Shown piece by piece: positions 35,469-47,451 of a stretch of DNA of 64,000 nt (the stretch's first letter is position 1; each line of letters begins with the position of its first letter). A program made the position numbers and the translations under genes. The notes below the pieces were generated by a model. That model saw nothing but the letters and a program-made list of their open reading frames with translations. It ran no database searches and was not told the DNA's origin. The stretch lies in NCBI RefSeq assembly GCF_046630445.1, contig NC_092341.1, positions 26,364,001 to 26,428,000 on the forward strand, written 5' to 3'. Source of the DNA: Rutidosis leptorrhynchoides (taxonomy: Eukaryota > Streptophyta > Magnoliopsida > Asterales > Asteraceae).

Positions 35469-36087
35469 TGTTGGGGTGCAAACCTATCCCACATAGGAGG
35501 GAGACAAAAACAAATGTATGTATATAAGTTTAAGGGGAAGTCCCACTAATACCAATTGATTTTAGAAAAGGATGGACTTTTGGACTTATATTGCAGGACA
35601 TTGTGTTTGGGCTATATGCGATCTAACAAATGGTATCAGAGCTAAGCTATAGCCCTATGTGGTGAACGACGCAGTGGTGGCACACCCCTCAGTTTGCCAA
35701 CGATAATGGAGCCATGGTGCCTTATATCGAAAGTCTTCCTTCCCAAGGCGTGGAAGTGCGGCGTGTCCCGATGGTGAAAGAAAAGTGAAAGAAAGAGATC
35801 GGCGGTATAAGAGGCGTGTCCCGGTAGTGAAAGAAAAGTGAAAGAAAAAGAGACCGGTGATATAAGATGGTGGGAGTATCGTTGAAGGGGAGGCTCGGTG
35901 ATGTGGTCTTCGGTTTGAGGGGAGGATTGTTGGGGTGCAAACCTATCCCACATAGGAGGGAGACAAAAACAAATGTATGTATATAAGTCTAAGGGGAAGT
36001 CCCTCTAATACCAATTGGTTTTAGAAAAGGATGGACTTTTGGGCTTATATTGCAGGACATTGTGTTTGGGCTATATGCGATCTAACA
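35469..36087 (+). mobile_element. TRIM (miniature LTR retrotransposon, 619 bp)
   Basis: Two 160-bp LTRs (35469-35628 and 35928-36087; TGTTGGGG...CTAACA) differ at four positions. PBS TGGTATCAGAGCT is at 35631-35643, and PPT GAGGGGAGGAT is at 35917-35927. The 299-bp interior has no ORF of interest and contains an imperfect ~53-bp tandem duplication (about 35762-35866, with GGCGTGTCCCG and GTGAAAGAAAAG). Sizes fit TRIM elements, which are mobilised by proteins of other retrotransposons. No matching 5-bp flanks were found (AGTAT against TTACG). Confidence 0.9.
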
Positions 36088-36351
36088 TTACGATCCAAGA
36101 GTTACAACGCATAGGCTCTTAAGCAATTATCAGGTTCTATTTATTTTTGTGAATCTATGTGTTATGTCTAAAACAAAGTTTAAGTTATCCAACTCTTGGT
36201 GATGTGTTTTGTGTAAAAAAATATTTAACTAATTCACCCACAAAAGTACTCGTGACACTTTTCGTATAATATTGTTAATTGATATATCATTTTCAGATTC
36301 AAGATTGTTTGCGGAAGAGTCCTCGTGCAACGCACGGGCTCTTAAATCTAG
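36088..36351 (+). mobile_element. Helitron-like 3' terminus
   Basis: A CGTGC/GCACG hairpin (36324-36336) is followed by 11 nt and then CTAG at 36348-36351, next to T. This is the usual Helitron 3' end (short GC hairpin, then CTRR, host T). The body extends leftwards; no 5' TC end was located and the start given is arbitrary. The TRIM may lie within it. Confidence 0.45.
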
Positions 36352-36359
36352 TATAACTA

Positions 36360-36566
36360 CTCCCTCCGTCCCAGATTAATTGTCCCCAGACAAAAAACAC
36401 ACAGTTTTAGGAAATCCCACTAACTTTATTTCTCCACCAATGAAATATCTTCTCTCTCCAGATCCACCAATGAAATACCTCATTTCCTTTCTATTTATGG
36501 AAGTAGACAATTAATTTGGGACATCCCAAAATGGAATACTGGACAATAATTTAGGGACGGAGGGAG
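36360..36566. mobile_element. Stowaway-type MITE (207 bp)
   Basis: Terminal inverted repeats CTCCCTCCGTCCC and GGGACGGAGGGAG are flanked by TA on both sides (36358-36359 and 36567-36568). This is the standard Tc1/mariner Stowaway signature. There is no ORF. Confidence 0.93.
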
Positions 36567-36568
36567 TA

Positions 36569-36995
36569 TAAATTACAATGATCATAAATTGAGAATTTCA
36601 TCTTTAAACCTCAAAACACACCAAGATCAAAAATCGAAGACTCAATTTCAATCAACACAACTTAACGATAATAAAATTAACGGCCTAAAAAGAAAATTTC
36701 AAACAAAACTTCAAACAAGTACTACGAACACTTAAAAAGCTAAACGTCGATTGAATGTTAATTACTAGTAGTAATTAGACATTAATATTAATACTGATAT
36801 AAAACTAGCTTGAACATTAAATTACAACAAGCATAAATGATAATTTCATCCTTATACCTCAAAACACATATTAAGATCGAAGACTCAATTTCAATCAATT
36901 CAATTTAACAATCACAAAATTAACGACTTATAAAGAAAATTTCAACCAAAACTTCAAACAACTACTATGAACACTTAAAAACTAAATAACAACTC
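36569..36995. repeat. Diverged direct duplication beside the MITE
   Basis: About 36569-36750 and 36819-36995 share the same order of phrases (AAATTACAA, ACCTCAAAACACA, GAAGACTCAATTTCAATCAA, AAAATTTCAA, CAAAACTTCAAACAA). The first copy abuts the Stowaway TA. It is non-coding. Confidence 0.75.
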
Positions 36996-37263
36996 ACCAT
37001 CCAAATCAACAACCCTATGATTAACATGTTAAGTTATTTTTTCTTTATCCACTTTTATCAAGTGATTGTTTTCTTTATCCATTTACATAGGTTTTATTCC
37101 TTTCCATTTTCATAATATGCAAACATATAAGGTATTTTCGCTTCAAGCTATCCATGAAAGAGGAGTATTTTTTACTTTTGGGCATGAACATTTTCAACCC
37201 TTTTCTATGACCACCTCAAAATATGTTGCTAGTAAAGTTTGAACCTGACATCTTGTGAAGATA

Positions 37264-37268
37264 TGAAG
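37264..37268. repeat. Target-site duplication TGAAG, left of solo LTR
   Basis: It is identical to 40191-40195. Confidence 0.85.
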
Positions 37269-40190
37269 TGTGATGCCCCGTACAAAACCATCGTGTACGA
37301 ATCATCAACAACAGGATCATTACAAGGTTAAGTACTATATGCGTTTTCAAAAAGAGTTTGCATTCAATAATAAAGTGATCTCTAAACCAACATCGAATGT
37401 TTTACAATCCAAAAGCATGCTTGACTAAGTAGAAGCAAATAATAAGTGTATGTGACCACGATGGTCGTTACAAGTCATAGTTCAAAAGTACTAAAGTTTG
37501 AATGCAAGATAAAGTAGTTCATGCGATGACAACTCTAAGCAGCGGGTGTCTACAGCACGACTAGTACACAGCGGAAGCTAACCTCAAGCTCCTGAGAAAA
37601 ACATGCTTAAAAAACGTCAACACAAAGGTTGGTGAGCTATAGTTTAAGTATAACAGTATGTAAGGTAGGCCACGAGATTTCAGTGCTACAAAGAGCGTTT
37701 CAAAACAGTATGATAAAGTATATGTTAACCGTGGGCACTTGGTAACTAACTTAACGTTTATACCCCCTGAAAGTACACTTGGAAAGTGCGTATGTCTACG
37801 AAGTATTAAACACTCGTTAAATGCTAGCGCGACTAGCCCGAGTGGGGATGTCAAACCCTATGGATCCATATCTAAGATTCGCGTTCACGGTTCAAAAACC
37901 AATGATTAAACGTTACCGAGCTAAAGGGAATGTTTATGCCGTTGTATAACCCACACATATATAAGTTTAAGTACTCGTGCCTAGTATGTAAAACATAAAA
38001 TCTGCATGTATTCTCAGTTCCCAAAATAAGTTAAAGTAAAAAGGGAATGCTATAACTCACAATGATAATGTAGTCGTAAAGTCGAGTCGGGAAAAGGTGT
38101 GTAAGTAATCGGTCCGAAAGTCCTCAAGCTAAGTCAAATAGTACTAAGTTAGTAAATCGGCCGAATAAGTTTAAAAGTATGTAAATAAGGTCTTAAAGGT
38201 CATCATCATTCATCATCAAACAAAAGGCGTAAAGTAAGTTTCGTTTATGAAACTAGTTTACAACAAAGGCTGATTCCGTCAGTCACCACGGCCTCTACCC
38301 TCACTGAATTAAGGTGAGACCAGTGGCCATGGCTCCGTCTATGAGTCCTTTAGTTTTTGTAAAATTTACAGAAGAAAACTCGTCTTCGTTTGACCGTGGT
38401 GACGGTCTAAGTGCGAGTAGGTCAGAAATTTCTGCACAACGTTAAAGGACATAGTGACGATCGGAGGGCCATAAATCCTAAACCGTAACTCGGATTAAGA
38501 TGAGTCCTATATGAAAAGTTATCTACTCGAAAAGATCTATTTGAAAATCGAGGTCTCAGTAGCCCAGGTCTACTGGTATGTTACAGAAATAGTAGGACAG
38601 AGGGCTGTAAACAGAATACAGGAAGTTAAAAGTGAGTTCCGGTGGTCTTGGTGCTTGATGCTTATCACGGGTTCTCATCCTTGATGCGTATAGCTTTAAG
38701 TGTATAACTCGTTGATGTGTTTGCATCATCTTGACCAAGATTTGACCATCACAACCCAAGTGCAAGTCTAAGACATGAAGCACAACTCACTTAAGAGTTG
38801 TATGAAGTTTGATGAATCAAAGTTACATCAAAGTCTTAGATCTAACACATACATGGACTTTAAAGCTAATAACAAGTTACAAACTTGAAAGTAAACTAAC
38901 TAATCAAGATCTTAAGATGTAGAACATAGTTCTTAGTTAGATCTTGAAGATCCAAGACTCAAAAGTCTAGATCAAGCATAAGTATACAAAGTTATATTTA
39001 AAGAAAACTTATTTGTGTGTTCTTGAACTTTCAAAGTTAACTTTTAGTTCAAGATTAATGAGATCAAGACTAACTTGTAGTACTTGACCAACAACAACCA
39101 AAATCATAAAATTAAAGTGCAAGTAAAACTAAATAAACAAGTAAAAGGTTCATGGTTGTTCATACTTTTAAAGATTCAACCAAAGTTTGATCTTTAAGTA
39201 AAGTAAACTTTAAGTTTACTTCAAGAACTACAAGTATAATTTTAATCAACACATGAACTTGCAATCTTTTAAGAAAGTGTATGTAGAACATAACTAGTAA
39301 GTTAAGTTCTTATGTGTTCTTGAAGATACAAGATAAAAGAAGAATCAAACTAGAAAGTTTATTCTTGTAACATGAAAGTAAGTAACAACAATTAACAAGA
39401 CAAGTAGTTAAACAAAATCAAGAACAAGTAGCAAACAACAAATGATGATGATGATTCATGTATGTATTCGGTTTTTACAAGAAGAGAAGAAGAAAAAGTT
39501 GCTCAAGTTACTTACAATCTTTTAGAGGAAAAAGAGAGAAAGATGAGAGAACTTTGAGAGAAAAATGCAAGTATGCGTGTGTGTGAGAAAGTGAAGAGTA
39601 ATGCAAGTAAACAAGTAATGTAAGAAAAAAAGATTTGAACTCCCTTTGTGCCCATCTAGGCCACGGCCTGCAGCTCATCCAAGGGGGGAGGGCTTTGTTT
39701 GGTGGTGTCTAGCATGTAAAGCTTCAAAAGTGTGGTTAATGGGTGTGTTTACATGGGAATTAAGAGCAACTAGATTCCAATTCTCTCAAACTAACTAGTT
39801 AAGGTTCAATTTAATACTTACAAGTGAAAGAGTGGCTAGTTAGTCCACTTAAAGTGTAGGGTGGGCTTATAAGCCCAAAACCATGAGTCCATTAACATTA
39901 AACAAAGCCCAAGTTCAATAATTAACAAATAAAGTCCAACAAAAGCCCAAGTAATTAACCAACAACCTTAGTTAATTAAAATGATTAATAAAACTAATCA
40001 TGAATGTAAATAATATCTAAAAATATTATTCGTGAAAGTCTCGGGTGTCACAAAGACGTTTCGGGCAATTAAAGTCAAGTACGCTTTGTCAAGGCAACAT
40101 GTAAATGTAATAACATACATTCGTTTTATCACACGTATTAATAATAATTATTATCAATAAATAAACGTTGGGAAATCCAGGGTCGTTACA
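37269..40190 (-). mobile_element. Solo LTR of a gypsy element (2922 bp)
   Basis: On the minus strand it begins TGTAACGACCCTGG and ends GGGGCATCACA. It is flanked by TGAAG direct repeats, with no internal region or second LTR. It contains the block CTCACCAAC / TGTTGACGTTTTTTAAGCATG / CTCAGG and AGCTTCCGCTGTG (about 37560-37640), as in the A, B and G LTRs, so it is probably a related chromovirus family. It is most likely the product of LTR-LTR recombination. Confidence 0.85.
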
Positions 40191-40195
40191 TGAAG
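40191..40195. repeat. Target-site duplication TGAAG, right of solo LTR
   Basis: It is the partner of 37264-37268. Confidence 0.85.
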
Positions 40196-40208
40196 AGTCT
40201 TTCAACAA

Positions 40209-40345
40209 AGGAGGTTTATAGCCTAGCGGTATTCGGGGAGCTTTTCAACCAAACAGGTTGGGAGTTCAAGCCCCGCCGTGAACATATTGATGAAGTAATA
40301 TATGTTGGATCTGTGAATTGACGTTGAAAAACAAAATGAAAGAAG
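40209..40345 (+). mobile_element. tRNA-derived SINE-like sequence
   Basis: TAGCCTAGCGGT (about 40218) resembles a pol III A box. GGTTGGGAGTTCAAGCCCC (about 40256-40274) fits a B box. The spacing of about 40 bp is right for a tRNA-derived SINE head, and an A-rich end follows near 40330. No TSD was established. Confidence 0.4.
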
Positions 40346-40678
40346 AAATGCTATTCTTAAAGTTTCACAAAATGTGGCAAAATGATATGTTATTAATATA
40401 TTGATTAATTAATTTTAATCCACTCTTACTTCTATCCTTATTCGAATAGTAGCATATCATTTGGTAGAAATTTTAGGCAAAACTTTTTTTAAGCATAAAA
40501 AAAAATATACAACCACTCAAAAAAATGAAATAGTGCAACAATCTAACATAATATATCTCCAAATAACTTGGGGTCATTCAAAATATCATGGCTATGGCTA
40601 ACCCATAATCTTACTCTGGTTCATGCTCTACCTTTGTCTCATACTTAAAACATTGGAAAAAAAAACAATCAGTTTACT

Positions 40679-43600
40679 TCATGCAATCTGTGTTGGAACC
40701 AGAATTCGAGTTGATTCGTTGACAAGTTTAGTATACTTACGATGCTTCCTCTCGCGCGCATACAACACCCACAACACCAACGAAAGCATCACAGCAGCCG
40801 AAACCAGACCTAACCCAATGTAGACCCATCTACTAAACTTGGTCAGATCAGGACAATGGTCCTTGTTTATTCCAACAAAAGTCTCTCTAAGAAACTCACA
40901 ATCAAGTAACCCGGTTAGAAACGGGTTATATTTGTTTAACCCATCGCTTACGGTTACTGCACTCGTCATCTGGTTATACATATTTGGAGTCAACCGGCCC
41001 ACGCTTGTACATGTATCGTTTGCATTCACTTGACAAACATAATTCATCCATACCTGCACATAATAATGTAACAAATTTACATTTTCTTGAAATCTTTATC
41101 TTTATAAAGTTAAAAAGATTGTTACTTTTTTAAATGTTAATTACCGTGGTGGCGTTGTTGAAGTCAAGTTCACCAGCTTCACATTTCCGTTCTGTTTTGT
41201 CGGCGTTTAAAGGATTACAAAGCGTGGGGACAAGTGGGCCCGACTGATTGTAACTAACAGAACTTGGCAATCGATATGGTGGTGGATCTTTGTTTGCTAT
41301 GTTTTCGATGATGTTATTCACCATTTCCACTAATTGAAAAGTTACATTTTGGGTCTGAGATATGGTTTCTTGAGCAGTATCACTATCGAAACATGGTAGA
41401 ATATCGTCTAAAGCTGTATGAGCTGTCGGGTTTTCAACCCATTCGTCCATTGCTACACAAGTGTCTCCTACAATGCTACAACCATGGATAACAATGGTAG
41501 TTAGCTTAATATCTAAATGGGTCTAAATTGCCACCTTTGAGATATATACTTATAAAATTATAAAGTTACATACTTGTGTAGTGCAAGAAATATGCCACAT
41601 AATATCAATGTAGCTGTAACAAGAATCCAACCAAGTATAACCAACCTGCAATAGAGATTTTAATTAAGTAAATCATGTAAAGATAAGATTTTTCAGAAAT
41701 GAACCTGTGTTAAACTATGAAAAATCATAAAGATCACTTACAGACAAACACAAAACTGTAACCCGAGTATGGAGAACACTGCAAACAATCAAGATAAAGA
41801 TTATAATTCAATGAAACTGAAGTTTGTTAAATTTCAAACAAAAAGATTGAATCTTTGGGCTTACAAAAACCAAGAAGAGCTACAAGAAGCATAACTGCTG
41901 CAATGATTATAAGAGCAAGCCCTCTGCAAGTAATTAAAAAGAAAAATTAAGCAATATGCAAAATAGATGACTTTAGACATTTTTTAACCGTTTGACCCAT
42001 TTGACCCGTTACCCATTTAGCCAAACTTTCAGATTTGACCCGTTTAATATAAATCACAACCCAAATTGACACGCCTCTAAATACAAGACACACTTACACA
42101 TCATTCAAAACGCTTTGTATATCTTCCTCATTCTCATGAGTCTCGAACTCAAGGTTTGTTGCAGCATCACTAATCATTAGGTCAACCCTACTGATGTCAT
42201 TCTTAATATTTGAAGGTAAAGAAACTTGATCTACTTCAATACCCCTTGCAACCGAAAGAATAGAAGACACATTGTTGAGATTTTCAACCGTATCATCAGA
42301 TTGACTAACAACATAGCGCAATGTATCCGTTATACTCTCATGAAACTTCGCTTGACCCGTATATAGAACCACACAACCAACACTACAACACATAATGCAC
42401 CAACAATGTGAGCATAACAGGTGAATATATTACATATGTATAACTGTATAAGAACATGAATTTGTAAAAAGTATCTCACATGGCGGAAATGGTGAAGAGG
42501 GAAAGAAAAATAAGAGAAAGTGCGTAAGCAATTTTCGAATAGCCGTAAGGTGTTCTTCGACAACAGCAGTAGCAGCAACAGATTAAAAGTAAGCATCCAC
42601 CAAATCCAAAAAACCAGATTACAGCAATCGCGAATAAGGGGAGAGCAGTAGATGAAACAGACTGCATAACACCATCAAGATTATAACATTATAACATGTT
42701 AAAAAGTTTACTAAAAATCATCTAACTCCAAAAGGTAAAAAACTAGCATAAAGTTTACTAATGTGAACCCATTTGTTTTCCAACTTTGGAAATCATAACA
42801 TTATAAATTGTTTTAATTATTTAAGAAACACTTTTAAGCAAATAAAGCAAAGATGCTTATTATACATTCTATTAATACCTAATTACCAATTCTTATAGTT
42901 TCCATTTTAGTTTTCACAATATGCCTCTGCAACATTGCACTCAATGTTATCCATGACCTGAAGTATCCACCCAGGTCGCCTTTCGCTTAGTGTGGGAGCA
43001 ACGGGGAGGGGTTTTTACAGGCCATGCCCTAGGATTGGTCCGGGTTTCCTCCAGGCAGTAGTTTGGGGGGGGGGGGGGGTTATGCAACTACGAGAAATGA
43101 ACGTTTGTGCAAAAGTGTCCTAAAAAAATAAACTTGTAGTAGTATTTATTTATTTACCTTATTAGATTAATTATTCAATTATCTTGTAATTATTTAAAAA
43201 ATGAAAATTCAATGCAATCTGAAAATTGCCAAGTCAAAACAATCTTAAAATCGTGAAAGCGTGTATTTGTGATTAAACAAAGCAAGAAACAGGATGTGTA
43301 GCTTGAACGTGGAGGGATATTCACCAATTATCAAAATGAAAGATTAATCAGAATCAGAATATATATATAAAATTAAGCAACAATTATTAGTTACTAAATA
43401 AAATGATAAAACGACAACAAAAATCAAATTAAAACTTACATAAAGGTAATGACTATCGCTAATATTCCATCCACGAGTGTAGTACTTGAAATCGTTGTTT
43501 GGATCTTTCCTTCGCGTTCTTTTTTCAGCCAATATTAACGACGAATTAGCATCACCATTCGTCGTTTCAAGAACAGCCCGTTCGCTATTTCGATGATCAA

Positions 43601-43724
43601 CAAATGTCGTAGAAGATAAAAACACTAATTTATCTGATGAATGTGAAGTTGCATGAGGTAGAAACAACGTAACCAAAATTGGTAGAAGCAGAAACAAAAA
43701 AGGTTTTGGAGAAATCATCATCAT
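40679..43724 (-). CDS. Host gene: plant multi-pass transmembrane protein, 8 exons, 541 aa
   Basis: Exons (minus strand): 43724-43440, 42661-42480, 42382-42098, 41923-41865, 41778-41742, 41645-41574, 41475-41145, 41053-40679. All introns are GT-AG and the joined frame is 1626 nt with no stop before TGA at 40679. A signal peptide (FLFLLLPILVTLFLPHATS) and an extracytosolic segment with KDPNNDFKYYTRGWNIS come first. Two membrane segments flank a Cys cluster (LLICCCYCCC). A soluble loop, two more membrane segments (exons 4-6), a Cys-containing loop (GDTCVAMDEWV, CQVNANDTC) and a last membrane segment before ARERKHRKYTK follow. It matches my memory of the plant transmembrane family around Arabidopsis At2g12400/At2g25270, whose function is poorly known. 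A perfect donor-like GTAAGT near 40733 could add an alternative last exon. Confidence 0.88.
42958..43085. repeat. GC-rich SINE-like repeat with G15 run in intron 1
   Basis: It contains GGGAGGGGTTTTTACAGGCC, GGTCCGGGTTTCCTCC and a run of 15 G at 43065-43079, unlike the AT-rich intron around it. The phrases resemble tails of plant SINEs (from memory). No target duplication was identified. Confidence 0.4.
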
Positions 43725-44199
43725 TATTATTATTATGATATGATTTAATTAATTTTGGAGATGTTTTGATGTGTTTGAAAGTTTGTATGTATGCATTTGA
43801 AACGAAGAGTTGAAGTGGTATGTTAATTAAAATTAAAAGAATGAGCTGGAATAATAATGTAGAAATGGTCGTTACATTCCATGCTCGAATGTGTGTGTTT
43901 ATGGCCGACCTTCGAGTGAGATTTTATTCGGTTTCAAGGATAACAAAAAAAGTAATAATATTAAATGGCGTTTAAGTGGCATTAATACAGATTTGGACTA
44001 TGTGATGATTCTTAAGTTTGTACTTAGGCCAATGATAATGATGCTTAATAGATGCGTTTAATTGCGTGGCATCAAAATCAATTTTTGCTGTTTTTATTTT
44101 GAACAACCATATATTAGAGACCATTCTCTACGGTAATGTTAATTGTTGTGATGGTGTGAAAAGAATTTTTGCTGATGTAGCATTGTTGTGGGATGAAAG
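43725..44199 (-). promoter_or_regulatory. Upstream region of the host transmembrane gene
   Basis: This is the only candidate promoter/5' UTR for the gene at 40679-43724. It is AT-rich with no ORF. I cannot pick a transcription start confidently. Confidence 0.4.
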
Positions 44200-44398
44200 G
44201 AGCGCTATGGTAAATGCATTGTTGTGATGTTGTGATGTTTTGATGTGAGTAAAATATAATTGATATTTAGTTAATTAATATTATATTTAAATAAATGAGA
44301 AAGAAAAAAAATCTGATTGGATGATTGTGTCGTTGTGAGCTCGTGGTTGGATCCCACAACACCACAACAATGCTCCCCACAACAACCCCATAGAGCTC
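44200..44398. mobile_element. Candidate MITE with imperfect inverted repeats (199 bp)
   Basis: Ends GAGCGCTATGG and CCATAGAGCTC are inverted, and GCATTGTTGTGATGTTGTG pairs with CACAACACCACAACAATGC further in. The centre is AT-rich. No clear target duplication is present, so the superfamily is open (Harbinger-like is one option). Confidence 0.4.
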
Positions 44399-45392
44399 GT
44401 TGTGGATGTTGTGGGGCAACAAAAGACCTTCGTGGTCACCAGTAAGGAATAGTCTTAACAACCTCAACCTAGTAAGACACTAGGAGAGGAGAAAAAACAA
44501 ATGTTTACAAGGGGTGATTGAACCAATCGGTTCTAGATAAGTTACATTTGCTTCTATATCTAATCCAAAAAAGAAAAAATTACATGTAGAATCAAAAAAG
44601 ATCGCTTTTCTTCAAACTTTGAGGACCGAACATCTTCTCGTTTATGAATTTCCACATAATTCACGTGTAAGCTGCAACTATGACATACGCATGCTCCTTT
44701 TGATTACTTGACGTCGACCATGTATCCAACCAAGCTATCCATAATTCCCTAAGAGTCGAAAGGAGGAATACCAACATTAGCCGTTTGGGAAACTTATTTT
44801 AGACCACTCACGAGCTTTATCAGAACTAAGTGTCATATCAACGTCACATTAGCAATTTTCTCATTAAAACTAATCCATGACTAAATCACTTTAACATATT
44901 TTCTCAAAATAATTGGGACATACTATATAATTTAATTAAACAAGTTTCGAGTATTAAAGTAGGGCGTGCAACTTATTTATTCAATTTTCTTCATCATAAG
45001 ATGTGTTGTGTGACAAGAAGCATGGTGAAATGTTGAGGGCTAAGCTATGACGAATTGCTGCCAATGACGCACTCGTGAGGACCATATGAGGAAAGTTGGT
45101 GAGGGTTAAGGGTTAGGATTGATATTATATTGCCATAATAATTAGAATAGACGAGCTTCTTAGTCATTACACAATCTTTACATCAACGATACACACTATA
45201 AATAACTCATAACTAACATATAACTAATCAATGACTAAACGTTATCTATCATGACTGTTACGAATACACATGCGATAAAACCGACTAACACTACTAAATG
45301 GTTGTATACCCTAATTATATTGCTACTTTTAACTAACATAAACACTCAAATATTAACTAACATAAACAACTATCAAATAATTTTAGGTTACT

Positions 45393-45439
<47 letters not shown>

Positions 45440-47443
45440 AAATATATAAATCAAGAGATAAACATGAAAATTTGTCGGAAAATTTATGTAGTTATATCGA
45501 ATCTCCAATCGCATGGTAAAATATTTAGTCCACAAATACATAACTAGATTATTTCAGCAAATACAAAGTTTACAATGAGATCTGTATGTTTTTTTTTTTT
45601 TTTTTTTGTATTGAGTTCTCTTTTTAGTTGACTCTTAATGAGAAGGGATGTCTGATTGTATGTCTCTTAAATCAGGTCAATTTTCAGATTAAGTGACAAA
45701 GAAACATTAATTTTACTAAATGAATTATGATCTGTACATAAACATATCATTAAAGTGAAAAGTAACATACCCTTTTATTTATATTGAAAATATCAATAGG
45801 AAACCAAATCAAATAACAATACAACACTAGAATTCGTAACTTGCTCCACAAGTATGTTGCTTAGCCACAAACCTTGGAGTTTCCACCGTCTATATTGTAT
45901 GCAGAAAAGGCCTAGCCATCAGCTATTACCATAGTCGCCGACTAGCACCTTAATCACTTGCTTCCCTTTAAAATTCACTGCTTAGTCATTTTGACAATAC
46001 GTCTAGCAGTATCAGCAATCGATTAGGTCTCTTGCACCTTTAGATTTCTCATTTTCTCGACTCCGTTATTCCATTTTCACTATCCTCAATATAACATTTG
46101 TACGAACTATATTCGACCCACAAATAAACACATATGTCCACTTTTCCTTTCTCCCTTTCGTTACAACCATGATGAACCGTAAACAATAGCAAAAATACCA
46201 ACCACACCAAAACTGAATCTACAATACCACAAATCTTTTATCAAAACTTTCTTAAGAACAAAACGTAATAAGAAACAATATCAATCTCAACAAGAAACAA
46301 AATCTCCTTTTTAAACTTGACATTCGATAAAGCGACTCCATTGCGGTACTCCAAATAACCCATAAGCTACTTCTATACATATCTTAAATTGTGATTCCGC
46401 GTTCAATGTTGAGCCATCTAGCATTTAGTGTGTACATTTGAATGATCAATGACGCTGAATGATAAAAATGTATGTCGAATTGTTCAGAGTTGTAATACCC
46501 TTTTAACCATTAAGTATCTTCATTTTTCTTTATACTTGAATGTAGATGATTTATCAAACAACTTTTAAAATGTTCATTTACAATAAATATCATTCAAAAT
46601 CAAATTAAACAATAATTTTGACTCATTTAGATTTAAAACTATTTAACATCTAATCATTCAACAGATCATTAGGAAATTTGTACTGTAATACATAGCAGGA
46701 TTATGAGTGTGGCCCAAATTAGGAGGACATATACTCATGTTAGTAAATACGCTGTAATTCCATACAGATTACAGCCTACAAAAGGAGCCCAACCCATGAT
46801 CAAAGTGATCAGCCATCTGCACCGCTCGATTCTACTCTACTGCCTAAGCAGTATAATGATAAAAAGTAGTCATTTGTATGTACCCAAATGACTTTTGGAC
46901 CTGCTTCACTGAATAGGCTTAATAAATACGCTTCTTGGGCTGTTTTTGATCCCAACCTTAGTCATCTGTAATGAATGGGCCTAGTGGACTTAGAAATAGC
47001 CGTATAATATAATGACCCAATTTGTAAGAATCAGTAGTTCATAACTTCATACTCACATTTTAATGGTAAAGTAAAAATATGATAATTAATGATGGATAAT
47101 CGATTGAAAGACCCACATTTTGAATAATACTAAACAACTTATTTGCAGGCAAGAACATTTTTAATAGTGTGTATTGACATCACCCAAAGAATTTTATGGA
47201 TGCGTTCGCGAACGTTTGAACACGTTGGTTTATTATAGTTACACCCAATGATATTGGAGTATTTAAGTAAATAATATATATAAAGTTGAATTCTCAATTT
47301 ATGTGATAATCATATTAATATTTTCTTACAACGACAAACGAACACTCAAATACAAATAATCTATCATGGAACTCAAACTCAAGGTAGATGAGTTAACTCG
47401 ATAACGCTTACCCAAAAGCCATGTGGTAATAAGGTCACTTTCT
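44399..47443. other. Intergenic DNA with A43 and T19 tracts
   Basis: No gene is recognised. A hairpin-capable CCCCACAAC / GTTGTGGGG pair lies at 44375-44415. A run of 43 A (45395-45437) and a run of 19 T (45589-45607) bracket 151 bp. The open frame across the A-run has no recognisable product. The rest is AT-rich with short chance frames. Confidence 0.55.
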
Positions 47444-47451
47444 ATCCCAAC
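47444..47451. repeat. 8-bp TSD ATCCCAAC, left of hAT MITE
   Basis: It is identical to 47693-47700. Confidence 0.9.

Noticed and set aside
45251..45547. 98-aa frame through the A43 run
   Set aside because: The poly-Lys stretch is just the homopolymer; no homology or conserved feature.
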